From Selaginella tamariscina (taxonomy: Eukaryota > Streptophyta > Lycopodiopsida > Selaginellales > Selaginellaceae): a stretch of DNA of 64,000 bases. The position numbers were made by a program, and so were the translations under genes. The stretch lies in contig PUQB01000246.1 of the NCBI GenBank assembly GCA_003024785.1, forward strand, positions 186,001 through 250,000, written 5' to 3'. Within the stretch, counting starts at the first letter, position 1; each line of letters starts with the position of its first letter. Under the pieces are notes generated by a model. That model had not been told where the DNA came from, searched no databases, and saw nothing but the letters and a program-made list of their open reading frames with translations. Shown here in pieces: positions 44,690 through 57,087 of this stretch.

Positions 44690-46253
44690 TTCCCCTTATA
44701 TGGTCTCTTGGATAATCGTATGGTCTCTGTGGATAATCGTATGGGTTGACATTCCGAGACTGTGAATAATCATATGGGTTTGCATTCTTGGTGTTGTCCA
44801 TCTGGGTGGTGGTGGGTAGCCTTCAGTACGTCCAATCATTGGTTGGAGTTTGTATCCCGCACTTCGACATTGCCTTGTTTCATGACCTATTCCTCCACAC
44901 ATATGACACTTGGGCACTTTACATTCAGAAGCGTTATGTCCTCATTCTTGCATGTCGTACAAAATATTACTTTGGATTTTGCCCGTATCTCGTTCTCCTT
45001 CTGATATTGCCTTCTTGGTTCTCGTTCATCATCGTTTAAATATCTTGGAGATATCAGCATTTCAAGTTGTTTCACCTCTTTAATTGTATCTCTCAAGTCA
45101 TGCAGTTTTATTAGTCGTACTTAAAGTTGTAAGTCGTCCCGTAGTCCGTTGATATATCATTTCCTTGCAAATTTATCATTGATATCTCCATCTCACAGCG
45201 ATTGTATATCCTACAAAATCTGCGCGTGTAGTCTTCCACCACTTCCATAGGTCTTTGCCGTATTTCATGTAGCTAGACTATCGGATCTCATTTGCGATAC
45301 CTTCAAATATAGTAACTCCTAAACTATGCAAGTAGTGCATCGTACTTATCAATTGTGATGGCATTCTCGTAATACCAATCACTAGCATCTCCCTTTAGTG
45401 TAAAAGGAATAGTCGGAGCTTCTCATCTTGATCTGTGATTTTGTTTGCTTCACAAGCCTTCTCAAATTGCTGTATGTGGCGATTCGTATCCTTGTTCTCT
45501 AACCCTGAAAAGGTAGATGTATGACTTTGCATGTAATTGTTAGTGTTCCCATCTCATCAAGTGTTTCAATTGTCAACAATCCCAGTATTCTTGCGTTGGT
45601 ACATGTTTTTCGTGTTCGCAGTTTTTCTGGTTGTTGTCTTCCTCCTCCGTCACTTCGTCGTACTTCATCTGCTATTGCTCTTCTCTTCGCGCTTTGGATT
45701 GCTCCTTTCTCCTCTGTTCTTCACGTTCCTCCAACCTTTTTCGGGTCTCAATTACTGCTTGTCGTCGTAAGTATCACTCCTTGCGTTCTCGTTATTGTCT
45801 TTGCCTTATCTCTTCATAACGTTGACGTTCTGCAAGAAACATCAGTAATCATCCATTTACTTACTACTTGACTTAGTAGATCCATTCTCATCGACTCTGG
45901 AGTGAGTACTTAATACGAGCAGGACAACTATCGCAAAGATGGAAAAATGCCCAACAAAGACCGCTATAATACTTAATCCTACACTCGTAAATCCTATCAT
46001 CCAACATCATTTCCTTGTGGCTTATTACAGCATAGGATTTCGTCACCTCTCTCCAAAGGGGTAGTTGGCGATGGGATTAATCCCACCGGCTCTTTCCCGT
46101 CGAAAGGATGAAAAGCCTCAAATTTCTTCTTTTGCCGTAATTTTTTCTTCAAACTCCAATACTTCTTTGGGTATTGGTCTACCCATCTTGGTACATTCTA
46201 CAGACACTTTGTTAGTTACCTACTAATACGACCATCCCTCCGTGGTCGCCATA
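44690..46253 (-). pseudogene. gag and leader of element 3 (fossil)
   Basis: The CCHC zinc knuckle CHMCGGIGHETRQC is at 44867-44908 on the minus strand, preceded by capsid-like relics to about 45900. The leader contains one unit of the palindrome (GATGGGATTAATCCCACC, near 46070). Just before the LTR, minus-strand GGCGACCACGGAGGGATGG at about 46231-46249 is the probable primer site; the 61131 element has nearly the same site. Confidence 0.65.
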
Positions 46254-46864
46254 TGTTGAACAAGAAATTTCTACAGTCTAAATTATAGAAGTGGTCGCCA
46301 CTGACAACCCGTATTAAGGTTTATCAGAATAGAAAAGAAAAGAAAAGTGAACAGATCAGACTTCAGAAGGTCAGGAATGGGTAAGGATGGCAAGGTATGT
46401 AGCAGGCAACAGTACTACGGATCCCATCATAGTACTAAGAAATGAATAGTATACATCAAAGCGAAAGGACGAGTAAGAAATAGTCATATAGAGAGTGAAT
46501 GGAAGCTTATATTATGTCCACACACGGCACATAGTACAAAATTACAGTATACTCGGGATGCCTTCCTAGTCCTAGTCTGGTCTTTTTATACCCGTACTCC
46601 TGGTCTTGTACCAGCAGTTATAGTAATTACCCCTTAGCCTTATCCATTCAGTTTCTGTCCTTATCCAAATATGCCGTACTCCACCTCAAACATCGTATTG
46701 CGGTAGTGACTCTCTCATATTACGTTAGTGACTCGTACTCTGTTGTTCCCTTCCTATTCTTGGTTTTTCACAATATATACTGTTTTTGGTGTTTTTCTCA
46801 TTATATTTGCCCATGAAATAAATATAACAAGGAATCTTCTAAATGTCTAACTACAATACTAACA
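46254..46864 (-). repeat. LTR of element 3 (5' LTR on minus strand)
   Basis: 611 bp, partner of 10433-11019. It differs by scattered substitutions and some short insertions, which suggests an older insertion than element 4. Followed by the duplicated AGGTG. Confidence 0.9.
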
Positions 46865-47700
46865 AGGTGCCACGAACATAGCTCTAAGATGCCAACTTTT
46901 AAAACCCTATTGTGAACCTTTAGGAACTTAGTAAAGAAAACATTTCACACCCACAATTAGACAATGACATGAATGTGCCCTACTTAGCTATGAGTGCTAC
47001 TCTTAATTCGACTTGGAAGAAGAGGCTGGAGACAAACCTTAACCTCTAAGCCTTAGAAAGTGCATTTTAGCAAAACCTCTCAGGCATGAATTCGCTAACA
47101 TTAAGGGTAAGCTACCCCGAAGGTGGGACATACCCCTATTATTTGGAAGTTGAGGCGGCACAATAAAGGGTTGTGCCTTAACAACACAAGCTAAAGCTTG
47201 CACTAATAAAGAGTAACGAGTTTAATCATGAACCCATGAACCCTCACTAATACATACTCTATCTTATTTATGTTATAGAGCCCTCCCCCCTTTTTAACTA
47301 TATGTGTTAGTGAGCTAGTATGGAATATTAGCCCCTTAGTTAATTAGATGAGCTTACCTTTTAACCTAACTCTTATCCCTAAACCCTGCTCGAGGATTTT
47401 AGGGCTTTGGTTAGGGCAACTCTAGGGTTAGGGGTGTTCCTAACCCTATTTAACATGTCGAACTCATCTAAATTAACTGAAAAAATTAACTGGAACGTTA
47501 AAATCGGTGAGAGTTTTCTAGAAGGTAAGTTCTACCTTCGCTTAGAGTTTCTTGCGATATCTAGGGACAACTAACCCCTAAGCACCCAAGTGCACTAAGC
47601 AAGGTTGTTTGTCATTACATATAAGGTCCATTAACATATTACAATAGGTAACAACAATTAACATTTAAAGTAAAGAGGAGTCATAGTAAAAACTATGACA
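46865..47700 (-). mobile_element. Solo LTR B, right part
   Basis: Continues 9540-10432 across the element 3 insertion and ends AAACTATGACA. It has the CTACCCCGAAGGTGGGAC and TTCTAGAAGGTAAGTTCTA landmarks of the family. Confidence 0.85.
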
Positions 47701-47705
47701 TAATG

Positions 47706-47982
47706 CTTCATGGGGTATGTGCAAGGAACGTCTCCTTAATAAGGTTAGGGCATGTGCTTTGTCTAAGTTTCTTGCCTAAAGTCTACTCATATTATCCTCT
47801 AAGGTTCAATGGATAGTCATTTTAGGAAAGTTGGGGTAGGATTGTAACTCTTATGCGTATTTATGCATTTGAGTTAGACTCTTAAGGTCATCTTAAAAGA
47901 CTTAATCGTTACTCATAAATAGCATTGATGCCAAATGGCCACGTGTTGTGATGTGTTGACCCTTTAAATTAAAACTCTAACA
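47706..47982 (+). repeat. Inverted LTR fragment C, right part
   Basis: A reverse-complement match to the LTR end, finishing TTAAAACTCTAACA. It continues the fragment at 9077-9539 and shows that B inserted into C. Confidence 0.8.
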
Positions 47983-49241
47983 ACATTATATTGAATCTTT
48001 AATCTTGACCCTTACCATGAATGAAATATTTTAATTGTATTACAATTGTAAAAATTCATTTAAGAAAAAAATATTAAATTGATAGTTTTATAAATATAAT
48101 AAGATAGTTAATGGTTATATGAGAATATTTTATTATTATTTTTTAAAATAATAATTTTTCATATTGTACTATAATAACATTTAAGAAAACATTATGTATG
48201 AAATATACTTCAAAAGTAGCTTTTGTATTGAATGACAAGATATTTATTCATGAATGTTTAAAATTGAGTAACAAACTACATACCTTTTAAAACTTAAAGA
48301 TGTTAGAATATCCTTAAGTTGTTACTTCTGGTAATATTTAATAAGGTTTGAAAAAAAAATAAATGTTAATGTTTAATAAAATTTGGAAAAAAATTAACAA
48401 TAAAACTTACTAGTGAAAGTGAAAATTAGAGCATAGAGCAAAAAGAATAACAAGTTAAATAGATTACATATTATGGAATAGATTATATCAGCAGCAACAA
48501 TTATTGTGGATTCATACAAAACTTTATATTCTAATTTTAAATCAGTAATGTATTTTTTACTGATTTATATTAATAAATGTATATATTATACATAAATTTT
48601 AAAACATATAAATTAAAACTATGTAATGTATAGAAAGGGTATAATTTCTTTTTAAATTTGAAATTGCAGGTATATTTTTGCTGAATATTTGCTGAATTAG
48701 AATATATTAGTATATTTGCTGACAGGATGATCTATTATAAAGTTAATTCACTCCTCACTTCCACAGAAAGTGGGTCTCATTTATGGTGCTTATGAAGTAA
48801 GGCGTGTGTGTGTGTGTTTTGGTGAGGGTTAGAGTTCAGGGTCTTTCTTTCTTTGTGTGTGTGTGTGCGTGGCATATGAGGTGTGTGTGTGCGCGCGCGT
48901 TTTACCTATTGTATTTATTTGCAGAAAGCATTTGCGTCACAAAAGATGTTGAAAAACCAACAAAAGTATCGACTGACACTTGTTCATGTTCGAACCTCAA
49001 TTTAGTTTATTACAAATGCGTTTTTAGTTAATGCATGTAATAATGTATAACGTGGGATATTCGAAAGTATATGCTAATGTGAATTTTATAAGGGTTTAAA
49101 ACAAACTTTATTTAGACTTAGAGGCCAAACATGACCAAAAAAACCAAATACGTGTATATACAGTATCTTAAAGCCAAACATGGCCAAAACAGAATCAAAT
49201 ATATATACACCAGATTCATTATTAAATTACACAATCACATT
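47983..49241. other. AT-rich upstream region of the subtilase gene
   Basis: No gene. GT-rich microsatellites lie at 48800-48900. The segment 48770-49020 is repeated, diverged, at 53355-53610 (GGGTCTCATTTATGGTGCTT, ATGAGGTGTGTGTGTG, then a GATGT(T)G(A/G)AAAACCA block). This may be part of an old tandem duplication around the subtilase. Confidence 0.6.
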
Positions 49242-49307
49242 ATGGTTTTCAGATTGTTGCTTACTATTCTAATTTCGGTGTTACCATTTGTACTGCTGTG
49301 GTAAGCT

Positions 49308-49381
<74 letters not shown>

Positions 49382-51700
49382 TTAATGGTTACATCTTTAT
49401 AGGGCTCTAAAGATGTTATATTGTTTCCTTGGGAGTTCGTGATGAAGATATGCATCCAGACATTGCAACAAAGTCTCACTACAGGCTCTTAAATGAAGTC
49501 CAGGAAGGTACTTCTTACATAGATAGAGAGAGAGTATTTTCTTATTTAACATCTATTAACATCTATTCTTTTGCAGTTCCAAACCCATACTACACAGTTA
49601 TCGGCATGTGTTCAATGGCTTTGCAGCTCATCTTACACATGAGCAAGCCCAGAAATTCAAAGGTACGTTATCTGTCTGTATACAGTTAGTAAAATTTGGT
49701 ATATATCTTTGAAATTTATTATATTTACATATATGTATTTAAAATTCTAATATATTTAATTATAATAATGAATTTAATCTAGATCAAATTCATTTATATG
49801 TGGTTTAGATCATCCCAATGTGTTATCTGTCCACAAAAGCAAGGGTCGTAGGCCTACTACTACAAGAAGTTGGAACTTCATGGCCTTGGGAAATAGTGAT
49901 GAAGAAAAGTCTTTATTTGGCTCATGTGATGGTAAGTTGTGAGGGTTTAACTAGAGGGGTTTATTATCTTTGTGTATAGGGAGGTCTCTCTGGAGTATGA
50001 AGGGCAGTGATGTGATCATTGGGATCTTGGACTCTGGTATACATCGGAGCACCCGAGCTTCTCTGATTATGGGATGGGTCCAATCCCAAGGAGATGGAAG
50101 GGAATATGCCAAGAAGGGGACTCTTTCAATGCTTCCACTTGCAACAGGTATATAACTATATGAAGTTAAACTTAATTCTATTTTAATTAATTAATTTTTC
50201 ACTATGCATCTCAGGAAGATAATAGGTGCGAGTACTTCTATCAAGGATACCTTGCTGCAACAGGCACAAACATAGCTTATTATAAGGGCCCAAGACTATC
50301 TTTCTGCACGTACTAGTTTCACTGATGAAGGCCATGGAACACATACAGCTTCAACTGCAGCTGGTAGACCAGTCGCTGTAGGGAATCGGACTGCAACTGG
50401 TGGCGCCCTTTGGCTAGGCTGGCGATTTATAAGGTCTGCTGGCCTGAGTTTGGTAAAATTGATAATTGCCAAGATGCAGATATTATAGCCGCTATGGAAG
50501 CTGGTATAGAGGTATGTGTTTATCTAGGGTTTTAAGTCTATCTATAAATTAATGTTTACAAGGATGTGTGGACCTATTCTCAATGTCATTGGGTGAGTAC
50601 GAGTACACCAATTCCTACTTAAATGACATAGTGGATATTGGAGCATTCCATGCAGTTCAAAAGGGAATACAGGTGATATAAGTTAATTGACGTAAACCCT
50701 AAACCCTAATTGTTTTGATGTATACAGTCATAGCAGCAGCTGGAAACAATGGCCCTGGATATGGAACTATTGAAAATATGGCTCCGTGGTTTCTTACTGT
50801 GGGAGCTGGTACTATAGATCGGAGTTTTATAGGCTTTACAACCAGTTTAGGCTATGTGCGTGCACCTAGAATTGCTAGCTTCTCATCCGCGGTCCAAATA
50901 GAATCACACATGACATCCTAAAGGTTTTTATTTTTATTTTTCTTTATATTTTAAATATTAATTAATCTTTTTAATTTTTTTGGACAGCCGATATTATAGC
51001 ACCTGGTTATAATATATATGCAGCTGCACCGCCACATATTGGAGACTGGCAGTTCATGTCTGGAACATCCATGGCCACTCCTCATGTCTCAGGGGTTGTT
51101 GCACTCCTTAGATCTATACACCGCTCATGGAGTCCTGCTGCTCTATCTTCTGCCATTATGACCACAGGTAGCGTGCGTGCGTGCGTGTGTTCGTGTGTGC
51201 GTGTGTGAGAGAGAGAGAGATTGAAAATGTATCTTCTTATGCAGCCTACCTTGGTGATAACGAAGGTGGTCTAATATCTGATACATTAGACCCTTTCACA
51301 ATTGGAGCTGGTCATATCCATCCAAATGCAGCCGTTGATCCAGGACTAGTGTACGATGCAGATTACGCCGCGTTTATCTGCGGAATATACGGACCATACA
51401 CAATTAAGAGTTTGCTAGGAATTATATGCCCAAAGGATTTTACCCTCTGAAGTTGCTAACTTTAACTACCCCTCAATTACTGTGATGTCTTTGAATGGTA
51501 ACAAGACAATTACTAGACAAGTTACCAATGTTGGGGATGACGTGTCAAGCTACAGAGCCATTGTGAAGGCGCCACCTGGAGTTATGGTGACCGTTATTCC
51601 TCCACGGTTGCAGTTTAGCCACGTGGGTGAGACTCAAAGCTTTCAGGTTGTGTTCCAAGCCAATGGTATTCAGAGTAATCAGACTGCTTTTGGAGTTTGA
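49242..51700 (+). pseudogene. Subtilisin-like serine protease (plant subtilase), ten exons, frame-broken
   Basis: A secreted S8 protease gene. Exon 1 (from ATG 49242) encodes a signal peptide, MVFRLLLTILISVLPFVLLW. Exons 2-3 (49403-49507, 49577-49662) encode the I9 inhibitor prodomain (LGVRDEDMHPDIATKSHYRL; HSYRHVFNGFAAHLTHEQAQ). Exon 4 (49809-49931) has the TTRSWNFMALG cleavage region. The catalytic Asp is in IIGILDSGI (exon 5, 49980-50147), His in DEGHGTHTAST (exon 6, 50215-50511), Asn in AAAGNNGP (exon 8, 50728-50923) and Ser in GTSMATPHVSG (exon 9, 50988-51167). Exon 7 is 50563-50672. Exon 10 (51245-51700) holds the fibronectin-III-like C-terminus. All introns have GT-AG ends and are 48-77 nt, except intron 3 (146 nt) and intron 1 (about 100 nt, with CT/CA repeats). 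At least five single-base frame breaks occur within well-conserved text, so this is either a recent pseudogene or a gene with base-call errors. No family subgroup is assigned. Confidence 0.85.
49310..49380 (+). repeat. (CT)n(CA)n microsatellite in subtilase intron 1
   Basis: Long CT run followed by (CA)n, within the first intron. Confidence 0.9.
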
Positions 51701-52820
51701 TATGGAAGGATCATAAGCATCTTGTTAGGAGTCCTATTGTTATTAAATCTCTCTAAGGCTCTCGTAAATATGTATAGTTTTAATACGTGAAATTTTAATA
51801 CCTCGTTGAATTTTTATAAACCATATTTTACATAGCAATTATTTATTAAATGTATATTATTAACATTTTTACGTATCATTGTAATTTTTTTATGTGTGGA
51901 CCAATACGTATTGGTAATCACAACCTCGTGCCAAATTTTATATATTCATTATTCTCATATTTAGTAGTAAAATATTTAATACTTAATAATGTTTATAAAT
52001 AGATGGCAATATACTCCGACGCAATTCACATTCATTTTATTATTCATAATAAATTAAAAATACATATTAATTAATAAAATATTAAATTTATATAAGACTC
52101 AAATGAATGAATATGTAATAATACTAACCTCTGTTGGATAAAGGTGTGTTATACCTTCACTTCTAGGGTCACAGTCCCAACTTATATATGACAACTATAT
52201 ACGTATACATATTATAGAATGCACTTACATTATCACACATTTACCTAAGATAATTATGATCATTAGAATTTATTAAAAAAAATTCTCTCTGTATACGCAG
52301 AGTAAATTTTATTAAGAAAAAACTATCTGTATACGCTTCCATTTGTAAATGGTAACTATGTATGTCTAAGCGCGCCCTATTTTAAACTTTGAATATATAA
52401 GCAAAACGTCTTATTAACAAGCATAATTACACCTGAACGTGAGATATATGCAAGCTGTTGCTGAAGATAAATATAAATTACTGTTATATTATTATTTATT
52501 CAAAACGAACTATTCTTGTTGTGTATACCACGTATGGAACTTGCACAAAACTATATTTGGGCTTGATATTGCTCGTAAACTTCAATACTTTACAAAGTGA
52601 TTACGTGTACATGTGTTTATATATATATAGAGGAGAGAGACACACACACACACACACACACGGAGGTCTCAAGGAAAAGTGAGGTATGCTGGACCATGAA
52701 GTTTCCTAGATAGCTACCCAGATAGCTATTTCGTGACAAAAGTTGTCTCGAGTGGCATTGCTATGAAGCAACGCTATGGGTATGCGTGCTTTTGACTTCT
52801 CACCTTGTTGGCTCAAAAGA
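51701..52820. other. AT-rich intergenic DNA downstream of the subtilase
   Basis: No gene seen. A (CA)n tract lies at 52637-52661. A partial duplicate of ATTCTCTCTGTATACGC appears near 52281 and 52322. Confidence 0.6.
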
Positions 52821-52983
52821 ATAAATTGGTTTGTTTACCTTGTTACATGCTCTACTAATTATAAATTGGTTTTGTTTACCTTGTTACATGCTCTACTAAT
52901 TATAAATTGGTTTTGTTTACCTTGTTACATGCTCTACTAATTATAAATTGGTTTTGTTTACCTTGTTACATGCTCTACTAATT
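52821..52983 (+). repeat. 41-bp minisatellite, four units
   Basis: Four almost identical tandem units of 40-41 bp starting ATAAATTGGTTTTGTTTACC and ending CTCTACTAATT. Near-identity implies recent expansion. Confidence 0.92.
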
Positions 52984-53001
52984 AATTCTAAAGTCAAGTG
53001 C

Positions 53002-53350
53002 ATGGAATATGTAGTTGTTAAGTGGTTATTCAACATTAATTCTTTATGTAAATATAATAATCTTAAATCTTTTATAAAGTAGTCATACTCAAACCCTCCA
53101 AGCGTAACCTAGTAGACTTAGAATTCTATCGGAATCTTTTCACTCGGTGACGCTGACCATATATTAAATCCCTCGTGATAAACCTTCGAGAAATTGACAA
53201 TAAGAACCCCTATTAAAATGCACAATTGGTTAAATGAACAACCAACATGCATGTCCAATTTAATTACTATAACTTAACACGTAGAAGGCAGTCGGATGAA
53301 AGCTTCAACCTTCAGACTTACAACAATGTACTAGGAACAACATATTCCAT
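53002..53350. mobile_element. MITE-like element, 349 bp
   Basis: Terminal inverted repeats: ATGGAATATGTAGTTGTTA at the left; the reverse complement of the right end reads ATGGAATATGTTGTTCCTA. There is no coding capacity. A related copy in the opposite orientation lies at 56163-56627. A target duplication was not identified. Confidence 0.6.
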
Positions 53351-55224
53351 AATCCATGGGTCTCATTTATGGTGCTTATGAAGTAAGTGATATTGTGTGT
53401 GTGTACATGTTTCACTGATGGACAATATTAAAAGCAGGCAAAAGCAGAGAGAGGTCATTCCTGCATGTCCCACATGGAGTAGACAAGGCAACATATGAGG
53501 TGTGTGTGTGTGTTTAGTTAAAAAAAAAAAAAAGGTTGCTTCACGAGATGTGGAAAACCAAAAGCTATCTTTTCTTACTCCTCAAGTTAGTTTATTAGCA
53601 TATAATTGTCAAGATATGTAGTAGTTACTTGGTAAAGTTTCTTTAGGTCATAATGTAGGCCGCCCCTTGGGTTAATGGTTTTTGGTATCGAACTTGTTAA
53701 ATACTAACCCCATATAAAAATGTAAATGAAAGTAGAGGGACTAAATTTAGGTTACAAGTTCTTTCTTTTGTTTCACTTCAAAATAAAAATTTGATATTAA
53801 ATAGGAATATTTTAAAAAGAATTATTATGAGAAAATACCTAAACAATATGCAAGTGGATAAAAAGATTGTTACGGTTATAAGATCGTGGTAAGTCATATA
53901 AATAAAATTAAAATGATAAAGAGGGCATCCCAAATTTCAAATCTATTTCTATGATATTTTTTTACTTTGAGTATATTTTATTTTTTCTCACTATTATCTT
54001 ATATTTATTTCTTTTTTCTAATAGTTTTTCTATGTTTCCATTAACATTATTATACTAAGGTCTACAATAGTATTATTAAGATATTGATATTCTTACATTT
54101 AATACTATGCATTCTTGTAACTAAATCATAATTACCTTCCTATTCTTGTATTTAATTGTTCAATTGTATAGGTAGAACACTTTATAAACATGAAATAGAT
54201 AACATATTAAGATAGTGTATACTAAAATAAGAGATTGTAAAGTATTACATGAGGTAGAATATTTTGTAGAAAATTTAACAATATGATTACAAATTGAATT
54301 AAGATGATTCACATTATTCAAAAATGCAACTAAATATGTTAATATTAAAATCTGTAATAACATCAATATGCATTACAATATTAACTATAACTTTTGCATT
54401 CAATCATGTCATTAGGACCTTTTATAAATGAGTAATGGATTTGATGAGACTCATAAATTTAAAAATAATCAATAAAATAAATATATTCTCGTTATGACTT
54501 ACATCACTAAATGGGTGGAACATACCTATTAAGCTTGAAGAGTAACAAAGATCTTATATAAAATATAATAATATAGTATAGTATGGACCACCATTTAATT
54601 TACATTTAATCAACTATTATAAAAATCATTTTATGATAATGTAATATGAATACTTTACTTCAAATATTTAATCAAGGTTATCTTCTACATTATGAAAACA
54701 TTTTAAACTACTTTTTAAAATAATTACTAAGTTTATTCAATTTCAATTAAAATTTAATAACATGAAAAAATTTATTATGTCATCGCTAAGGATCGTAACA
54801 ATATAATACAATATGAATGAAACAAATAGTGAAGAAAATGACTAATACACTTAACACAACAATGAGTAATTATATAAAATAAATAATATAGAATATAAAA
54901 TTGTCAGTCTAACATGATTAACAAGCAAGAATACAAAATAGGACCAATTTTCAAAAAAGGATATAGTACGTTATATCATAGTCAATTATGATACTTAAGA
55001 CATACACTTAAAATTAAATGGTATCAGCGAAATAGAATTAAATAACACCATGATGTTACTAAGAAGGAAAGAAAAAACTTAATACAAACACTAATTGCAT
55101 TCATAAATACATAATTATAATACTAGATAAAGAACCACCAACTTTTTAAAAAAAATTCATCGAACAAGAAATAACTCGAAGTTATTAATAGTTGTAATAT
55201 AGTATGTAAGTTTGTGCAATATAT
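53351..55224. other. AT-rich intergenic DNA, no gene seen
   Basis: 53355-53610 is the diverged duplicate of the region upstream of the subtilase (48770-49020). The rest is AT-rich with short homopolymers. Confidence 0.6.
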
Positions 55225-56150
55225 AGAAGCATTGGCAATACATAAGACTTTTAATTAAGTATATATTTATAATAATAAAATCAATAAAGATCAAAAAAAT
55301 ATCAACTCCAATAAGAGAATATATTAGTCCATTAATGCTGAATATCGGATGTAATTAAAAAATATATATCATTAAACTTTGAGGATATTTATAAGAATAT
55401 CACCAAAAATCCTTTTAAATGCCAAGGTGTTATTAATGAAAAAAAATACATGACTTAATCAAATGCAATTACTAAATAATACATAACTCAATTAATCCAA
55501 TTTGTTAAACTTATAATCACTTTTTAAGCAACCTCATTCTTAACTTTTTTTTATATTCAATTTCACAATCAAATAGTAAAAAAGTCATACAATACAAAGT
55601 AATCCCACTCTTTATTCAATATTCACTCTCTCTTCACATGGGATGCATGGTTACACGACTTTTTATTTATATATTCTCTTTAATTAAAGATTGAGTTTAC
55701 AAACAAAAATTATTACAATATTTTTTATAATGTAATTTCAATTCATTCTATAATAAGGATCATATAGCTTTAACATACATTCTCTAGGCAAAACAAGAAC
55801 ATTTTTACTACATTCTCTTTTTAACAATGAGATAATTGGCATCATATAGAGAATATAACTAGGTTTCAAGCTTATGTTACAACAATGAATAAAATTAATA
55901 CTTTACCACTTAAGTAACCATCTTTAAGAGTAGCTCAATCAATTATTATTAAATTACCTCAAAAACATATTGGATCCCTATTTATATTTTTAATTAATTT
56001 TAACAACTTCATTAGGGTTAGGGTTGACCTAAGCACTTTGCTAATATATTAGTAATTCAAATGTGACATTTTAACTTCTAACATGTGCATGTTTATGACA
56101 TTTTAAACTTATTTATGGTGAATCTAAATTAGTCTGTTCCATCCAATAAC
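55225..56150 (+). repeat. Old dispersed repeat, copy 2
   Basis: Aligns with 6140-8395 minus its nested solo LTR, in the same orientation, with many substitutions. Non-coding. It marks the uninterrupted form of the sequence. Confidence 0.75.
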
Positions 56151-56162
56151 TTACTCATATGC

Positions 56163-56627
56163 ATGGAATATGTCGTTCTTAGTACATGTGTTGTAAGTAT
56201 AAAGGTTGAGGCCTTCATCCGACTGCTCTCTACATGTTAAGTTAGAAATGACAATTGTAATTAAATTGGACATGCATGTTGGTTGTGCAATTAACCAATT
56301 ATGCATTTTAATAGGGTTTCTTATTACCTGATAATGCTCAACCTCTGGTCCCACATTGTACTCGGATCACATATCTTCAAACACTAACTTCCCCCTGTTA
56401 ATCACTCGAGCTCAACTACACACAGTAAGCAGAAACATGAACAATTTCTTGAAGGTTTATCACAAGGGATTCTAGATTTAATATATGGTGAGCCTTGCTC
56501 ATGTCACAAGAAAAATTCCAATAGAATACTAAGTCTACTATGTTACCCTTAGAGGGTTTGAGTGTGACTACTTTATAAAAGATTTAAGATTAGCATTATT
56601 CACATCAAGGATTAACGTTGAATAATT
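56163..56627. mobile_element. MITE-like element, second copy
   Basis: The reverse complement of 53002-53350 matches along most of the length (CATCCGACTGC, TTAAATTGGACATGCATG, GGTTTGAGTGTGACTACTTT). It is longer because of an extra segment of about 110 bp near 56330-56440. The right end is degraded. Confidence 0.6.
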
Positions 56628-57087
56628 GCCTTCGCGCCCACTATCCTGGTTCCACGAGTTTGGCCGCCACTTCCTCCTCACTAGATTCCCCATTGTCTTC
56701 CTCCTCAATGTCAACTTGTGGTCTTATCTCTCGGGCTTGTGATCTTGTGATTGCCCCACATTGCAGCTTTGGTGTGACATTTCTACATGGTTGGCTTGTG
56801 GCATGGGGACTAGTGTTATCAAGGCCGGAGTTGGTCCTTCGCCCCCTGTGGCCGCGCTTCTAGCATGGGTTTGAGCATCACAATCCAAGAGCATCGGTAC
56901 ATTGTGTGGTGTCCGCAATAGGCATATCAGCTCCGGCTGTCTATTCTTGTTGTCATACCTTGGTCAATATGGTTGGCACTCCCGGGAGTGCAACCTGTAA
57001 TTGCGATCTCATGATCACAACCTATGGCGGGATTGACCACCTCTATGGCCCCATACCATTGGTCTCTCAGGTTGTCCGCCTCTTGTC
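56628..57087. other. GC-richer segment of unknown origin
   Basis: Stands out from its AT-rich flanks. Open frames up to 88 codons exist on both strands, but none has a motif that I recognise. It ends exactly where the transposon fragment begins, so it may be another transposon remnant. Confidence 0.4.

Larger units (their letters stand above)
10433..46864 (-). mobile_element. Ty3-type LTR retrotransposon (element 3), fossil, with nested insertions
   Basis: LTRs at 10433-11019 and 46254-46864 share start (TGATGAACAAG or TGTTGAACAAG) and end (CTAACA), and the whole is flanked by the 5-bp duplication AGGTG (10428-10432, 46865-46869). On the minus strand the order is 5' LTR (right side), putative primer site, gag with a zinc knuckle near 44900, protease near 43550-44000, RT near 42700-43080, and integrase split by two later insertions. 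Then come an extra coding region of about 2 kb, the polypurine tract and the 3' LTR. RT motifs (KVKKEVDKLLQARFIYPIE, VVPKKNGKL) resemble the Athila/Tat side of Ty3. Many breaks; a dead copy. Without the nested DNA it would be roughly 9.8 kb. Confidence 0.9.

Noticed and set aside
45521-45871. Plus-strand hydrophobic frames (Leu/Val/Phe-rich) as a membrane protein
   Set aside because: Shadow of the minus-strand gag region of element 3, whose charged Lys/Glu/Arg codons read as hydrophobic on the opposite strand.
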